64,000 nucleotides of DNA from Harmonia axyridis (lineage: Eukaryota > Arthropoda > Insecta > Coleoptera > Coccinellidae), in contig NC_059508.1 in the NCBI RefSeq assembly GCF_914767665.1, positions 7,688,001-7,752,000 on the forward strand. Direction: 5' to 3'. The notes under the pieces are model-generated. The model made no database searches. It was not told where the DNA came from and saw nothing but the letters and a program-made list of their open reading frames with translations. Of this stretch, positions 33,937-45,231 are shown piece by piece; position 1 is the stretch's first letter, and every line of letters begins with the position of its first letter. The position numbers and the translations under genes were made by a program.

Positions 33937-35012
33937 ACCTCATGGAACTTGCCCATGCTCAAATTGAATGCCTACGAACATACTTCAAAGACAAATCAGG
34001 CACGTCAGAGATCTACAAAGTACTGTGTGAAGCAGACGAATCAACACCTTTACAACTGCACAAGGAGCAATTGTCATACAACCACCAGACAATCCAAGAA
34101 AAACTGCAAAGATGGAGAGAAAAGCCCCTACATGGACGACATTTCAACGAGGTGAACCAGGATCATGTCGACATTGAAGCGTCGAACTATTGGCTCACAT
34201 CAGGTGCGATGTATCCAGAAACGGAAGGATTTCTTTTATCCATCCAAGATCAAGTGATCTCAACAAAAAATTACTGCAAACATATCATAAAGGATCGAAC
34301 TATTACTGACGATCGATGCCGTTATGGGTGTCCAACGAACGAGACAATCCAACATATCACGGGAGGATGTCAAATGTTTGCAGGAAATGAATATAAAGAG
34401 AGACACGATGCAGTAGGAAAGATACTACACCAAGAAATGGCAACTAAATTAACACTAATTCATTCTGAGAAAGTGCCATACTACAAATACCGACCGGAAA
34501 CCATCCTGGAGAACGAACGCTATAAACTGTACTGGGATCGTACAGTTTTGACTGATAAAACAGTCCCTCACAACAGGCCAGATATATTGCTAGTTGATAA
34601 ACATCAAAAGGCAGCAATACTCATCGACGTAGCAATACCCAATAACAACAACATGCGTCAAAAAGAGGTGGAAAAAATTTCAAAGTATAGGGACCTCGAA
34701 TTTCAGATAAAGCGCCAGTGGGGAATGATATCAACGAGAACTATTCCAATTATCATCTCAACAACAGGAATAGTACCCAAAAATCTCAAGAGAAATATCA
34801 AGCAACTAGGTCTTAGTGAATATATATGTAATATAATGCAAAAAGCTGTTCTTTTAGGTACTGCAAGGACGGTGAGAAAATTCCTAGGAAGCGAAGGACA
34901 GGTCCAAGGATCACGTGTGAGAGGACCAGAAGTTCGACGAGAACCAGGGGGACCACAACGACCGGACACAACCGAGCTCTGCCCTTCTGATATTTTAAAT
35001 ATCTGGGATTGA
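33855..35012 (+). pseudogene. CCHC knuckle plus restriction-like endonuclease
   Basis: The true frame enters upstream of its first Met, as KHHPKSSIERTTLPRNKGG from about 33865, then MELAHAQIE at 33942 and on to a stop at 35012. Counting from Met 33942, a CCHC knuckle lies at residues 126-143 (C126, C130, H138, C143). The endonuclease follows with RPDILLVD (212-219), ILIDVAIP (226-233) and KEVEKISKYRDLEFQIKRQW (241-260), matching the PD...D...K order of the restriction-like domain that nicks the target DNA. The tail is Arg/Gly/Pro-rich. This 356-codon part is uninterrupted, but it is cut off from a complete RT, so the copy is probably dead. Confidence 0.8.
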
Positions 35013-35199
35013 GTGAATGTTCCTCTTAGCGAGGAGTGAGAAGCCGACGGCGAGGAGAAATCCTACGCGTATAGGCAAAAGTCGGGGATAATAATGATAA
35101 TTTGAGTAGAACAATGGTAAAAACAAGCAGAATATTCAAAAACTATCACTCAATAATTTCGACACAGATTCTGGGGCCATAGAGAATTGAAAAATAATA

Positions 35200-35990
35200 T
35201 TAGGTCAATTGAAAAGTCCCCGTTCTGATGCACAGATGGCGATGCTAGTATTAAAACCATAAGATTTTCATTTAGTACCAATCTTCAAACTATACGTGTC
35301 GAAATTTGACAGCAGTCCGGCCATTAGTTTGTGAGATATTACGTTGTGAGTGTAGCTACTTTTGTTATTTGAAAAAAGGTGGAAAAAAAAGAATTTCGTG
35401 TGCTGATGAAATATTTCTTTTTGAAGGAAAAAATACAGTTGAAGACGGCGAACGCAGTGGACGCCCAAAAGAGGCTGTCACCGTAGAAAAAATCAAAAAA
35501 GTATAATTTTGAATGACCGTAAAGTGAAGTTGATCGAGATAGCAGAAATTGAGAAGATATCATCTGGACGTGATCATATCATCCACGCATATTTGGACAT
35601 GAGAAAGCTGTGTGCAAGATGGGTACCGCGCGAGCTTAGAATCGATCAAAAGCAACAACGTGTTAATGATTCTGAGCAGTGTTGGAAGCTTTTTAATTGC
35701 AATAAACCTGAATTTTTGCGTCGATATGTGACAATGGATGAAACATGGCTCTCCATCATTTCACTCTTATTCGCCAGATCTAACCACCAGCGACTTTTTC
35801 CTGTTTTCAGACCTCAAAAGAACGCTCGCTGGAAAGAAATTTAGCGCCAGTGAAGAAGTAATCGCCGAAACTGAGGCCTATTTTGAAGCGAATGACAAAT
35901 AGTACTACAAAAATGGTATCGAAAAGTTGGAAGATCGCTATACTCGCTGTATTGCCCTCGAAGGCGTTGAACAATAAAATCGAGTTTTTC
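35200..35990 (+). pseudogene. Irritans-type mariner, internally deleted
   Basis: The left end after TA (35198-35199) is TTAGGTCAATTGAAAAGTCC, then the 5' untranslated part and transposase blocks ISCADEIFLFEGKNTVE (35390-35440), RSGRPKEAVTVEKIKK, KLIEIAEIEKISSGRDHII (35526-35582), KLCARWVPREL and VTMDETWL with the first Asp (about 35730-35755). Sequence then jumps to the last third (FARSNHQRLFPVFRPQK in the shifted frame, SDFFLFSDLKR in the original). The second Asp region is thus deleted, and the third Asp region is kept out of frame. The C-terminal KNGIEKLEDRYTRCIALEG is still readable near 35908-35966. The right terminal repeat is missing beyond about 35997. Confidence 0.88.
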
Positions 35991-36043
35991 CAAAAAAATG
36001 TTATTGGATAAAATTACCGCTTATTTTCATAAATAAGAGTGTT

Positions 36044-36186
36044 TATTGATAGACAGAAGGAACGAAGTTAATACCAGTAACTTTGAATCCTGTATCATTC
36101 CCCAGATTTTGTAAAAAGCCGTGTTTATTAGTTGAACCTCAAGTTCGAACTTACGGCATTAATCTCTTTCCTTCTGTCTATCAATT
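36044..36186. repeat. Short inverted repeat (hairpin or mini-MITE)
   Basis: Arms of about 27 bases: TATTGATAGACAGAAGGAAC at 36044 and its complement ending CCTTCTGTCTATCAATTA at 36186, with AGTTAAT/ATTAATC at the inner ends. The 85-base interior has no coding capacity. It could be a small MITE or the end pair of a larger deleted element. Confidence 0.7.
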
Positions 36187-36439
36187 AATAGTAAAATCGT
36201 TCCTCAAATAATCTTATTAATCAAAATAAGCCAATTTCTTCAACGACAACGTACCAATTTGAATGACAATTTGTTTGTTTGGATTCCAAACACTGACAGG
36301 AGTTTAATTATAATTTTAATTCAATTGTATCTATCAATTTCAATATTATGTAATTTCCAGTAATTTTAATATTAATAAAACGATTTGTCCGTAGTGAATC
36401 ATAAAACCTTTTTTTAATCATTCCTGAATAGTGAGTCAA

Positions 36440-36735
36440 GTGATCATTCAAACTTTCATTTGTAACTTCATAAATATCCAACTACTCACTGAATAGAAAA
36501 CTATTCACTGAATAATCATTGAATACTCAACTATTCACTGATTATTCATGAAAAGGAAAGTAGTCATTGATTATTCAACTATTCAGTGAATACTCGACTA
36601 TTCACTGATTATTCATGAATAGAAAAGTAGTCATTCATTATTCAACTATTCAGTGAATATTCATGATTATTCGAATAATGCTTTCAATGATTATTCGAAT
36701 ATTCAAATCATTCATTCATAATTCCCAGCCCTACT
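36440..36735. repeat. ATTCACTGA-rich imperfect tandem region
   Basis: Many imperfect repeats of CTATTCACTGATTATTCATG and CAACTATTCAGTGAATA, with two longer units of about 70 bp near 36521 and 36590. The region ends in AATTCCCAGCCCTA, which read inward (TAGGGCTGGGAATT) looks like a hAT-type terminus, so this may be the subterminal repeat zone of a deleted hAT element. No second end was found. Confidence 0.5.
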
Positions 36736-37703
36736 TCAAAACCGACGGAGCTAAAATTCAAGAAGAATTTCAAAAAACGAAAATTAAATATTTCATCAAC
36801 TACAGATCCAACCGAGTATAAATTTTGTGTGCAGATTTAGAATATGAATTTTAAGTTTTCGTATTAAGAGCAATGTCGAAACCATAGAAACTTCAAGCGG
36901 AATAAGCACTGACGTAAAGTCAGGAGCTTTTGATCGCTTCATTCATTCATGCTCCAATTGCATCCTTGATAACATGTATGTGGTGTTTAAGGATGTAATG
37001 TGAATAGTATTTGTTTCCTGGTATTCAGTTCCCTATTATCACCTGTCAGAGCTTCGAGTTTCAGGAGCGCGAATTGACCTAGTTTGAGAATGTTTGGAAA
37101 TTCGAGTGATCTACTTTCAAGTAAAACGTTCTTCGAGTACTCTCAAAGTCGTCCTTGACACAGTTCGAACCATAATGAAAATGAATCTCCTTGAATTCAA
37201 ATAACAAACCGGATTTAGTGTTGATATTTTGATCGTCGAGTAAAATTGAATTATCGATATTCAATTTGAAATGGCTGTGACGAAAGAGATTCTTCATCCA
37301 ATACGACAATATCATCAACTTTTTAGATTGTGCCACATACCAAAGAAAACATCATTTGTCATTTTCCATCGAAATTAGAACAAAAAAAGAAATTACCAAT
37401 ATTATTCGGGTCCCGTAAAATTGCTCTTTTTTCAGGCAGTTCAAATTGAAATATAATACGACCAAGGGATTTCCAACACGTTATCGAAATATGTGTGAAT
37501 CAATCTGAACATAATGGAAGCATTCAGTGCAGTTTTTATATTTTCATTTTGCCTAAATCGAAATCGATTATACTTTGTTGATTCAATGCTAAATGTACAG
37601 ATACGTACTGAAACCTTTGTTTTGAAAATTCAAAAGACAATTTTTCATTATAGATTTCACAATCTTTCTATTCCTCTCAGATTTCCACGGTCGGTTTGAG
37701 GAT
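36736..37703. other. No gene seen
   Basis: Unassigned sequence. An 85-codon minus frame (37079-37336) has no recognised motif; I do not call it. Confidence 0.3.
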
Positions 37704-37705
37704 TA

Positions 37706-39141
37706 GACAAACTGACAAAAACTGACAGAAAAACTGCAACACACAGAAGGAGCTGTTTAAATTTTATTTTTTTTTTTGATAAAACATAGATAGTATAGCA
37801 AGGAGTAAATGAATGAAATTTGAAGGAAAAAACGTAGGGTTTACACTGTTTTTCAATAAATTTGTTAATAATGTGTTTGTCTACCGTGATTATCTATACA
37901 CTCCCCAACACGTCTCGGCGTTGATGCAATAAGATGGTCTAATTCTTTTTGAAGGATACTATCCCAAGTTACCTGAACTTCAAGTCTCAGAACCGCCAAA
38001 GTCCGTGAGGGCTGGGGTAAATTTCCAAACCTTCTACTCATGATGTCCCAAACATGCTCTATGGGCGACAGATCAGATGATCTGGGCGACCAAGGCAAAA
38101 TATTCACATGAGTCGCTTTGAAAAAGTTTGAGCTAACTCTGGCAACATGAGTTCGGGCATTATCTTGCTGAAATATTGGATTCCCAAGCCGGTTGAGGTA
38201 AGGGAGAATATATGGCTTCACTTTTCTTTGAAGGTAACGTAGCGCTGTCATGTTACCTCGAACAAAGACTAAAGGTGACCTACTTGCATGTGCAATAGCA
38301 CCCCATATCATAACGCCTACTGTCCGGTGTACATGATGCTCAACATCAAACTGAGGTTCACGTCTTTCTCTCCGACGTCGTCTAACCCTTCTTCGGCCAT
38401 CATGTGCACCCAAAGAAAACCGAGATTCATCAGAAAAGACGACCTGATGCCATTCCACATTGCAATGTTGATGTTCTCTGCACCACTGTAATCGTTGCCG
38501 GCATTGCTCAACAGTCAGAGGTAAGACAAGATAGAGTCGATAAAGCTGTTGTCCAGACTTATCTGGCGATAAACCGTTCGGACAGTTACAGGACGGTCTT
38601 GTTCTTCTGACCATTAATCAGCCATAGATTGAGTTGTCACGAATCGGTCGCAAAAGGCCATAAGTCTCAGACGTCGATTTTGAACTTCATTTGTGCCCCT
38701 TCGACGTCCGGTGCATATTATTCTTTGATTTTGGGAATTATCAAACCACGCTTGATAACATCTCATAACAGTAGTTAGATTTCCATTCTTACGGTTAGTG
38801 ATTTCTGGAAATAAGAATCTCTCGTAGACCAACAATTCGACCTCTTTCAAATTCACTAATCTGGCGATAAATGCCGCGTGCACGTGCTCTAGGCATTTTA
38901 AAAACAACTAAATATCTCCTGTGGATCTCCTCGAACAGCTGGTGTGTGTAAAATTTGAAAAAAAAAGGCAAAAAACGACTACAATATTCAAGTAACAAAA
39001 ATTATTTACATGAAAAAACCTTCCCGATTTCTTTCTCCAAATTCAATCATTTACTCCTTGCTATACTATCTATGTTCCGGCAAAAAAAAAATGAAAATTT
39101 AAGAAGCTCCTTCTGGGTGTTGCAGTTTTGTTGTGAGTTAG
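37706..39141 (-). mobile_element. Tc1-type element, second family, near full length
   Basis: About 1.4 kb with long inverted ends. The left contains AACTGCAACACACAGAAGGA and, further in, ACATAGATAGTATAGCAAGG. The right, read inward, contains AACTGCAACACCCAGAAGGA and the identical ACATAGATAGTATAGCAAGG. The shared terminal block is about 100 bp. Outer limits are approximate because of short ACTGACA duplications on the left. The terminal repeats differ fully from those of the Tc1 at 21351 and 60231, so this is a separate family. Confidence 0.85.
37865..38896 (-). pseudogene. Tc1 transposase with N-terminal frameshifts
   Basis: The start Met at 38896 opens the N-terminal DNA-binding region (MPRARARGIYRQISEFERGR, then IVGLREI). 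The frame breaks near 38800; TTVMRCYQAWFDNSQNQR and GRRRGTNEVQNRRLRLMAF are in the neighbouring frame (38614-38907). The catalytic part is a single frame (37865-38614): FSDESRF with the first Asp, VGVMIWGAI, FQQDNARTH with the second Asp, LSPIEHVWDIMSRR with the Glu (34 residues later), ending CIDNHGRQTHY. Active-site neighbours have changed (DNARPH to DNARTH, SPDL to SSDL). The triad remains, but the broken N-terminus should prevent specific end binding. Confidence 0.9.
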
Positions 39142-39143
39142 TA

Positions 39144-41202
39144 TATATTCAACTCAAAATATCAATATCAATTAATTAATGAATATTCCATGCAATTTAT
39201 ACAAAATATGCATATCAAAAATTGCATAACGCAGCTCTACTACTAATTATATTAAATGTATGGAATCCATGGAATTTGGACAATTAAGCAAATATTTCTG
39301 AACAACTTATATTGAAAGCATTCCATAGTTATTGAATAGATTTGGCTGATATTTTTGATATAATTATGTGATTACGTGATTATTACTTGATAGAGTACGA
39401 TGAATACCAAATATGTCATAAAGATCCATCCACTCCTTTTAGATTTTCGTTTTTTACACATTAAGTTATTACTTTCTTCCTTACAAGAAATACAATATTT
39501 CAGTCATCGAAATGAAGTTTTACTCCATGTAAAAAATATTATTGAGAGAAATTTTAATTATAATTTTTCGTTGATATGATAATAACGCAACAAGAAGACT
39601 CTTTGAATTCAAAGAGTGCAATGTTTTCTTGCATTTGTATCCCAAGATGCTTTTATATTTCACAACAAGTGGAAATATCTGTGATATGCTCTTAAGGAAT
39701 ATTGCTCCTAAATTTCAGGCATAAAAGTCTTTGTGTACCTATTCTGTAAACAAGTATGCTTCGCTCTTATGTCTGAGGGATAAACTTGATTCCATAAGCC
39801 TCAGTAACGCCTGCGTAAAGTTTATACAGCTATTGTCTGTGGAATTTATAATACTCCACATCTTTTGATTTACCTTTTTGCCCCCTTGTTTTCTGTTTGT
39901 ATACAAATAATCAGTATTAATCTTTGTTAACTCAAGCTGAGAATTAATCCCACACACTTGCGATAAACGTTTCATAAAAATATAACGGTGTTCATTCAAA
40001 CGGTGCAAAAAAATTGTATGGAATATATACGTAATAAGGTGATTCATTCTCATAAAGATTAATGCATCTAATAAAAATCATTTCGACTGATTTCGTTGAT
40101 AACTCTCTCTTTGTCAAGAAAAGAATGCAGATTTCGTAATATGGTCTACTACTTCGGGTGCTCTTGAGCGCTTACTCATTTATGCGTCAAATGTACTCTT
40201 GAATAAATCAATGCTCAAAAGCTCTCGACTTCAAGTCAGTGCTTCCCTCTTAATCTTCTCAATATTCTGTTTTTATTTGCTATGGTTCAGATCATTTTAT
40301 TCACATCAAATATTGCATGAAGCTTCACATGGTTATTTTTCATATACCTACACGCAAAATTTCAACCGGATTAGGTTTTTAACCTCGAAGATATTGGATT
40401 TTTCTTTTCAAATTTTCTTCTTGAATTTTTTATGGTTCTGTTCATATCGAAATTCAAAGCTTGAAATCGCTTGTGTATTTTTTGTATTCTGAATTCATAA
40501 ATAGTATCCCTTGAAGCACTCAAAATATTCATGAATAATGAATAAAAAGTTACCTGATGAATAAATATTTTGGGTATTTTACATCATTTTTATGAGCATG
40601 AGTGTAAGACCATCCTATTTCCTCGATTAAATTTACCACATTCGAACATCTTATGAGAGAAATTGACAAGTTGAATACTCAAGGCTCAGAGATCGAGTTG
40701 TTTGATGGTTTCTAGATTTCACCCCAGAATTTAGTTTAACATTCACATTATTCCATATTCGTCACCCTTTCCTGAATTATAACCTATTTCCAGGGTGCTG
40801 TCGGCATCAACATAATTAATATAAATTACACCCGATGTTCTGTTCATTAGGTAGATTAATTATTTGTGACAATTTACTTGGGGAAAATTTAGGCTACACG
40901 ACATAGTAATCAAGAAGTCAAATTGTCTGCTAGAAGAGCATTTTCTTTATCGACCGATAATAAAGCATCATTTGAAAATTGTCTAGAATTATTAGAAAAT
41001 GAGGACGATACCATTCAATAATACCTGTGTGTGTATTATTTTTCGACATATTTTTTAAGCATGTGTGGATGAAATGTCAGTACTAGCAGAGGAAATGTGA
41101 ACGGGGCATCATACATTTCAACGTATGATACAAGAATGAATTTAAAAACCTCAGCAGAAACTCTATCTCCCCGTATAGGGGAAGGGTGTGGTTTGTGTTT
41201 CG
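39144..41202. other. Unassigned AT-rich DNA
   Basis: A 2-kb stretch without recognised elements. A 104-codon minus frame (39739-40053) and a 97-codon plus frame (40199-40492) have no identifiable domain; the first contains a basic NRKQGGKKVNQKMWSI segment that could be a scrap of LINE or transposon protein. Confidence 0.3.
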
Positions 41203-42208
41203 AGGACGTAGAAATGGGGGGGTTATGGGGGTAATTAACCCCCCCCAAGATTTCCAAAATATAAAATTGCAGAACTCTCGCGAAGACGAAGAACGAACAG
41301 TTTTACATAAAAAGAACCAATATCATTTCACTTTCCCTTGATATCCACACGGCAGGAAAAAATCGGACACTTTTACGGTTTATGGATTAATTATCGCTTT
41401 CAAGATGAAAACTTTTATTGTGCTTCGAGCACGTCTATGTCCGTGGTTTATTATTTTGCTTTATCTACCCGTTCTGTCGGTGTCATCCTTGTTTTGTCAT
41501 GTGTGATTTTTGCATTCGTCATCAGTATACACTTACCCGTTGTTTTCGGTTTTTTTGTATCATTCTCAATTTCAATACTGTAGTTATCAAAGAACTGAAC
41601 TGAGTCATTCACATACAGAAATTGTCTGGGATGTTTTGTACAATTTATTGTGTTTCATTCAATTTGCAATTTATTATCAGTTTTAAATTGACTTTATCTA
41701 CACGGTGTTCCTAAATTGGAGGTACAAATGAAAATGACACTTCTCGGATCATTTTGAGAAAAAAGGTCCCATAACATGAGTCTCCAAACACTTTGTTGTG
41801 GACATACAGGTGTTGAAGTTTAAGTTTTTTTCCCGTAGAACCTTCCCTTCACAAGATATTTGATTCTAATTGGCCATTAATATTCCAATTAAAAAGTTTC
41901 ATCATGTGATATGCTGATTTTGAATGAAAATCTACAGGGTGATATATTTTCTAAAAGGGTTCCTGCTTCTTTCCTTCAGATCTATTTTTATGGTGAACCG
42001 CTGGTAGTTTAGTAAAATGTAAAAAGAAACTCTGGCTAACGATTTCGAGAAAAAGATTTCAAACAGCTCTCTAGTGATCCTCAGGAAAATCCAAATTATT
42101 ATAAAGATCCAGCTCGTGATCTGCAATGAATGAATGAATTATAAGTTTTGGTATTTATTTACTCACTAAGTCGATTACCCACCCAAGAAAAAAAAGATCA
42201 ACGCCCTT
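41203..42208. mobile_element. 1-kb non-autonomous DNA element, copy 1
   Basis: The same repeat family as 53386-55422. The left end reads AGGACGTAGAAATGGGGG and the right, read inward, AAGGGCGTTGATC, so the termini are short inverted repeats around GGGCGT. The flanks share a TTGTGTTTC/TTGTGTTCA phrase that may be a target duplication of about 9 bp. Internal frames (for example 41338-41583) are parallel in the second copy but carry no transposase motif. I cannot name the superfamily. Confidence 0.68.
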
Positions 42209-42235
42209 GTTGTGTTCACAGAATAAACTGACATA

Positions 42236-42720
42236 TTAAAGGACTTCGTCTTCACTCAAACAAAATCTTTTCCAAAAGTTGACGACATATATTATTATAT
42301 ATTTAAATCTGAAATCAAAAAAGAAGAGAACCAAATAAGAGTAATATATGTAATAGTTTCCATTATATTGATTTAATGTTAGCGACCCATTCTGAAAAAT
42401 AATCTGAAATGAACGAAAAGCTTGGAAACCACCATGAAATTTATAAATTGGACAAATATTTACTAAGTTGTCAATGGTTTCTACTACACCACACACACAT
42501 AGTGGGCTTTCAATAGAATGTCATTTGAAGAGCATACTATTGCAACGACCATGACCAGTCCTAAATCGATTCAAAATACATCAAATTTTACTAGGGAAAT
42601 TGAAACCTAGAACTTTCTCTGAAGGATCAACGACTAGGCCTTTGTTGAAGATATTACAAGAACTACATTCCGAAGGACAAATTTCCTTATCACTTTCATT
42701 AGATTGAAGGAAGAATTTGA
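42236..42720 (-). pseudogene. LINE C-terminal zinc-knuckle fragment
   Basis: On the minus strand the segment reads LNRFRTGHGRCNSMLFK, a stop, HSIESPLC, then VCGVVETIDNLVNICPIYKF. This is the typical C-terminal Cys-His block found after RT or RNase H in LINEs (RTGHGR, C-x-C, ET-x-x-x-L-x-x-x-CP). The frame 42236-42496 contains the last part only. No RT domain remains nearby on this strand, so the piece is an isolated relic. Confidence 0.7.
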
Positions 42721-43039
42721 TCTATAAAGAGATTTAGAATTTTTATTATGCATTAATCCTTAGTGATTACGAAAACGGAAAAAAATAACAATGTTTACGT
42801 ACATTGTGATTCAATATTCACGAAAATAGGAGAAGGCTATTTTCGTAGTCCGGGTCTGATTCACTCGATTTCAGGAATATTGAAGGATGGCGATAGTAAA
42901 GGGTGACAAAACATCAAAATTTGAAATTATTCGGTCGATTAGTTACATAGTTATTGAACTATGAAATTTTACCCATAAGATGAACATCCGTTTGTCGCAT
43001 TCTTACCGGGATACCCTGTAGAAAGATGAAAGCCAAGAT

Positions 43040-44355
43040 AATGTTTTTATCTTTATTTTTTGAAGTTAATAATATTTTATATTGCTCTATCTCAAAAGAA
43101 ATTTCCTTCTTTTTTCCGGTGGTTGCGGATGAAGTTTATGCCGTTATAAATAACTTTAAAAATGAAAATAGCAGTGGATACGATATAATTTCCATTAAAG
43201 TTTTGAAAGCTCTTTTACCTTAGATCTCCGAGCAACTCTCCCACCTGATTAACTTCCTGAATTTCCTGGTGTCTTGAAGATCGCTAATGTTATCCCCGTG
43301 TACAAAAAGAATGCTGTTGACGACATTTCAAATTATCGTCCATATCTCTTTTAAGAACCTTATCGAAGTCATAGAGAAGTTAGTATTCAATAGGATGTTG
43401 GATGATCTAAATAAGTTTTCATTAATTACTGAAAGCCAGCATGGTTTCCGATTCAACAGATCGACCAATACAGCTGCTTGTGATTTACATACTTAGTTTC
43501 GTTCACGATTGCCTTGATGGCAGATCCTATATGCAGGGTTTTTTTTCGATTAATCAAGAGCATTCGACTGCCCCAATTTCGAGTTTATTCTGGCTAAATT
43601 ATGCAGCCTCGGATTTAGGAGTTTTTTCTCGAGTGGGTGAAGGATTTTTTGAATAGAAGGTACTTCCGTATTCGTGCAGGCCAACAGAAATCTTCCAAAT
43701 ATCCAGTGGATTTGGGGGTCCTGCAAGGTTCTGTTTTGGGACCTCTTTCATTTATTCTGTTCGTCGATGATCCTACTCTTTACGTTATAATGTATTCATC
43801 AACATAAGCAGATATCAAGATTTGCTGACGATAGATCTCTAATAATTTCCGCATCCAGTCTGGTGGAACTCAGAGCTATGTGTGAACTTGTGTAAACTGG
43901 TGTCTTGTTGACCCTTCTCAATTTCCAAGAGAAATTTGAGTTTTTCCTGCGTTTTCATGATGAACTATTTGTTGTACATCGAAAAGAACTCGAAGTTACT
44001 GAGAATTTGCTCTGATTACCATGATTATAATGCAAGGCATAAAGATATTGTCTGTATTCCAAAACATAGAACAACTCAATTTCAGCACTCGCATCATCTT
44101 CCGGAGAGACTGAAAGTTTTGGAGTACAAAAAATTAGGAAAGATATTGAGAAATTGTTATTGAAAAAATGTTATAGTGTCAGCGAATACTTGAATTACAT
44201 TCTTGTTAGAGGAATCTGAATTTTTTGTTACTCGAATCATCTGTTTAAGTTACAAATTGTTTTTTTTTATTATTATTGCATGCATATACATTCTTTTAAC
44301 GTTTTTTCTACAGTGTATTCTGTCTCAAAGAAAGAATAAAATATTATTATTATAA
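43040..44355 (+). pseudogene. Heavily decayed LINE reverse transcriptase
   Basis: Plus-strand LINE pieces in several frames: YAVINNFKNENSSGYDIISI (43136-43200), IANVIPVYKKNAVDDISNYR near 43270-43330, ESQHGFRFNRSTNTAACDL (43430-43490), the substrate-site block GVLQGSVLGPLSFILFVDD near 43715-43765, a weak YADDRSL near 43823, and the C-terminal block HDYNARHKDIVCIPKHRTTQ (44014-44080). The 3' tail is a TAT repeat (44336-44355). Stops and shifts occur every 100-200 bases. This is an old copy of the jockey/CR1-like type. Confidence 0.82.
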
Positions 44356-44657
44356 ACATACATATATGATGTCCCTGGAGAAGCAATGGTAAAAAGCTAT
44401 TGCCCTAAATGTATGGATGTGTATACGCCCAAATTTTCTCGTCACCATCATACTGACGAGGCATACTTTGGTACTGGCTTTCCTCATATGCTTTTTATGG
44501 TTCACCCAGAGTATTGACCCAAGCGTCCCACCAATCAATTCGTTCCTAGATTATTTGGATTTGAAATCCATCCATCGGCATATCAGTCACAGCAACAGGC
44601 TGCCTCTACACTCAAATGTCCTCTCAGAAGCTTCAACAATGGAAAACGTTAAAAATA

Positions 44658-45229
44658 CACTGCGCCAAAGAATTAACGCACATTATGGAAATCTCAAATT
44701 TATTCTACAACTGAAGGTGTTCTCAACGATAATTATTTTTATCAGAATTATGCATGCATATGTTATCCAATGGTAGAGGCAGAATCTAGACTCATCTGTG
44801 AAAAGAACTCTTTCCCAATCAGCCTCTTCCCAATGGATATGTTCTCTCGCAAAATCCAAACGCGCCCTTCTTGTGTATGTCCACCCTTCTTTTCGCAAAA
44901 CTACCGCTTGGGCACATTCCTCTTGGGTCAAATTGCGTGTTTCGCGTTGCATAGTGATTGAGTGTAGAAAATCAAACGAAAGAAAAACTATTGATCACTA
45001 GAATTGATCGAGAACAACTGATTTCAGAATGGAGTCGATATATTCAAAATCTGATAATCTCATCTTTTTTTATTCCTGCTGGGAAAAAACATCTGTATTG
45101 AAGAGAAACATTGAAAGTGGATAACATATGCATGCATAATTCTGATAAAAATAATTATCATTGAGAACACCTTCAGTTGTAGAATAAATTTGAGATTTCC
45201 ATAATGTGCGTAAATTCTTTTGCGCAGTG
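44658..45229 (-). mobile_element. Internally deleted Tc1 derivative (572 bp)
   Basis: Flanked by TA (44656-44657 and 45230-45231). The ends are long inverted repeats of about 110 bp: both contain CGCMAAAGAATTWACGCACA, ATTATGGAAATCTCAAATTT and a GGTGTTCTCAACGATAATTA block. Between them lie fragments of the transposase of the 21351 element in frame 44683-44952: MQRETRNLTQEECAQAVVL and EEGWTYTR-like sequence joined directly to RARLDFAREHIHWEEADWER and FTDESRFCLYH, then the left terminal block. Two deletions removed the rest. It could move only with transposase supplied by a full-length relative. Confidence 0.9.
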
Positions 45230-45231
45230 TA

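Larger units (their letters stand above)
33371..35087 (+). mobile_element. R4/Dong-like LINE with restriction-like endonuclease
   Basis: A plus-strand non-LTR element whose single ORF ends in a CCHC knuckle and a PD-(D/E)XK-type endonuclease, the architecture of the R2/R4/NeSL group rather than the apurinic-endonuclease LINEs. It is 5'-truncated inside RT, has an internal deletion near 33855, and ends with a short 3' untranslated region before TAA units. The Dong element of this group is known to insert in TAA repeats, so the flanks support an R4/Dong-like placement. A second copy is at 61976-62966. Confidence 0.78.

Noticed and set aside
33371..35087. R2 element specific to 28S rDNA
   Set aside because: No ribosomal RNA sequence flanks it; the flanks are TAA repeats, which fits an R4/Dong-like element better.
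39739..40053. 104-codon minus ORF as a transposon protein
   Set aside because: Only one basic segment is suggestive; no catalytic or structural motif could be placed.
41338..41603. Membrane-like ORFs at 41338-41603 and 54435-54719
   Set aside because: They lie at matching places in two copies of the same repeat, overlap in two frames and diverge without preserving either frame.
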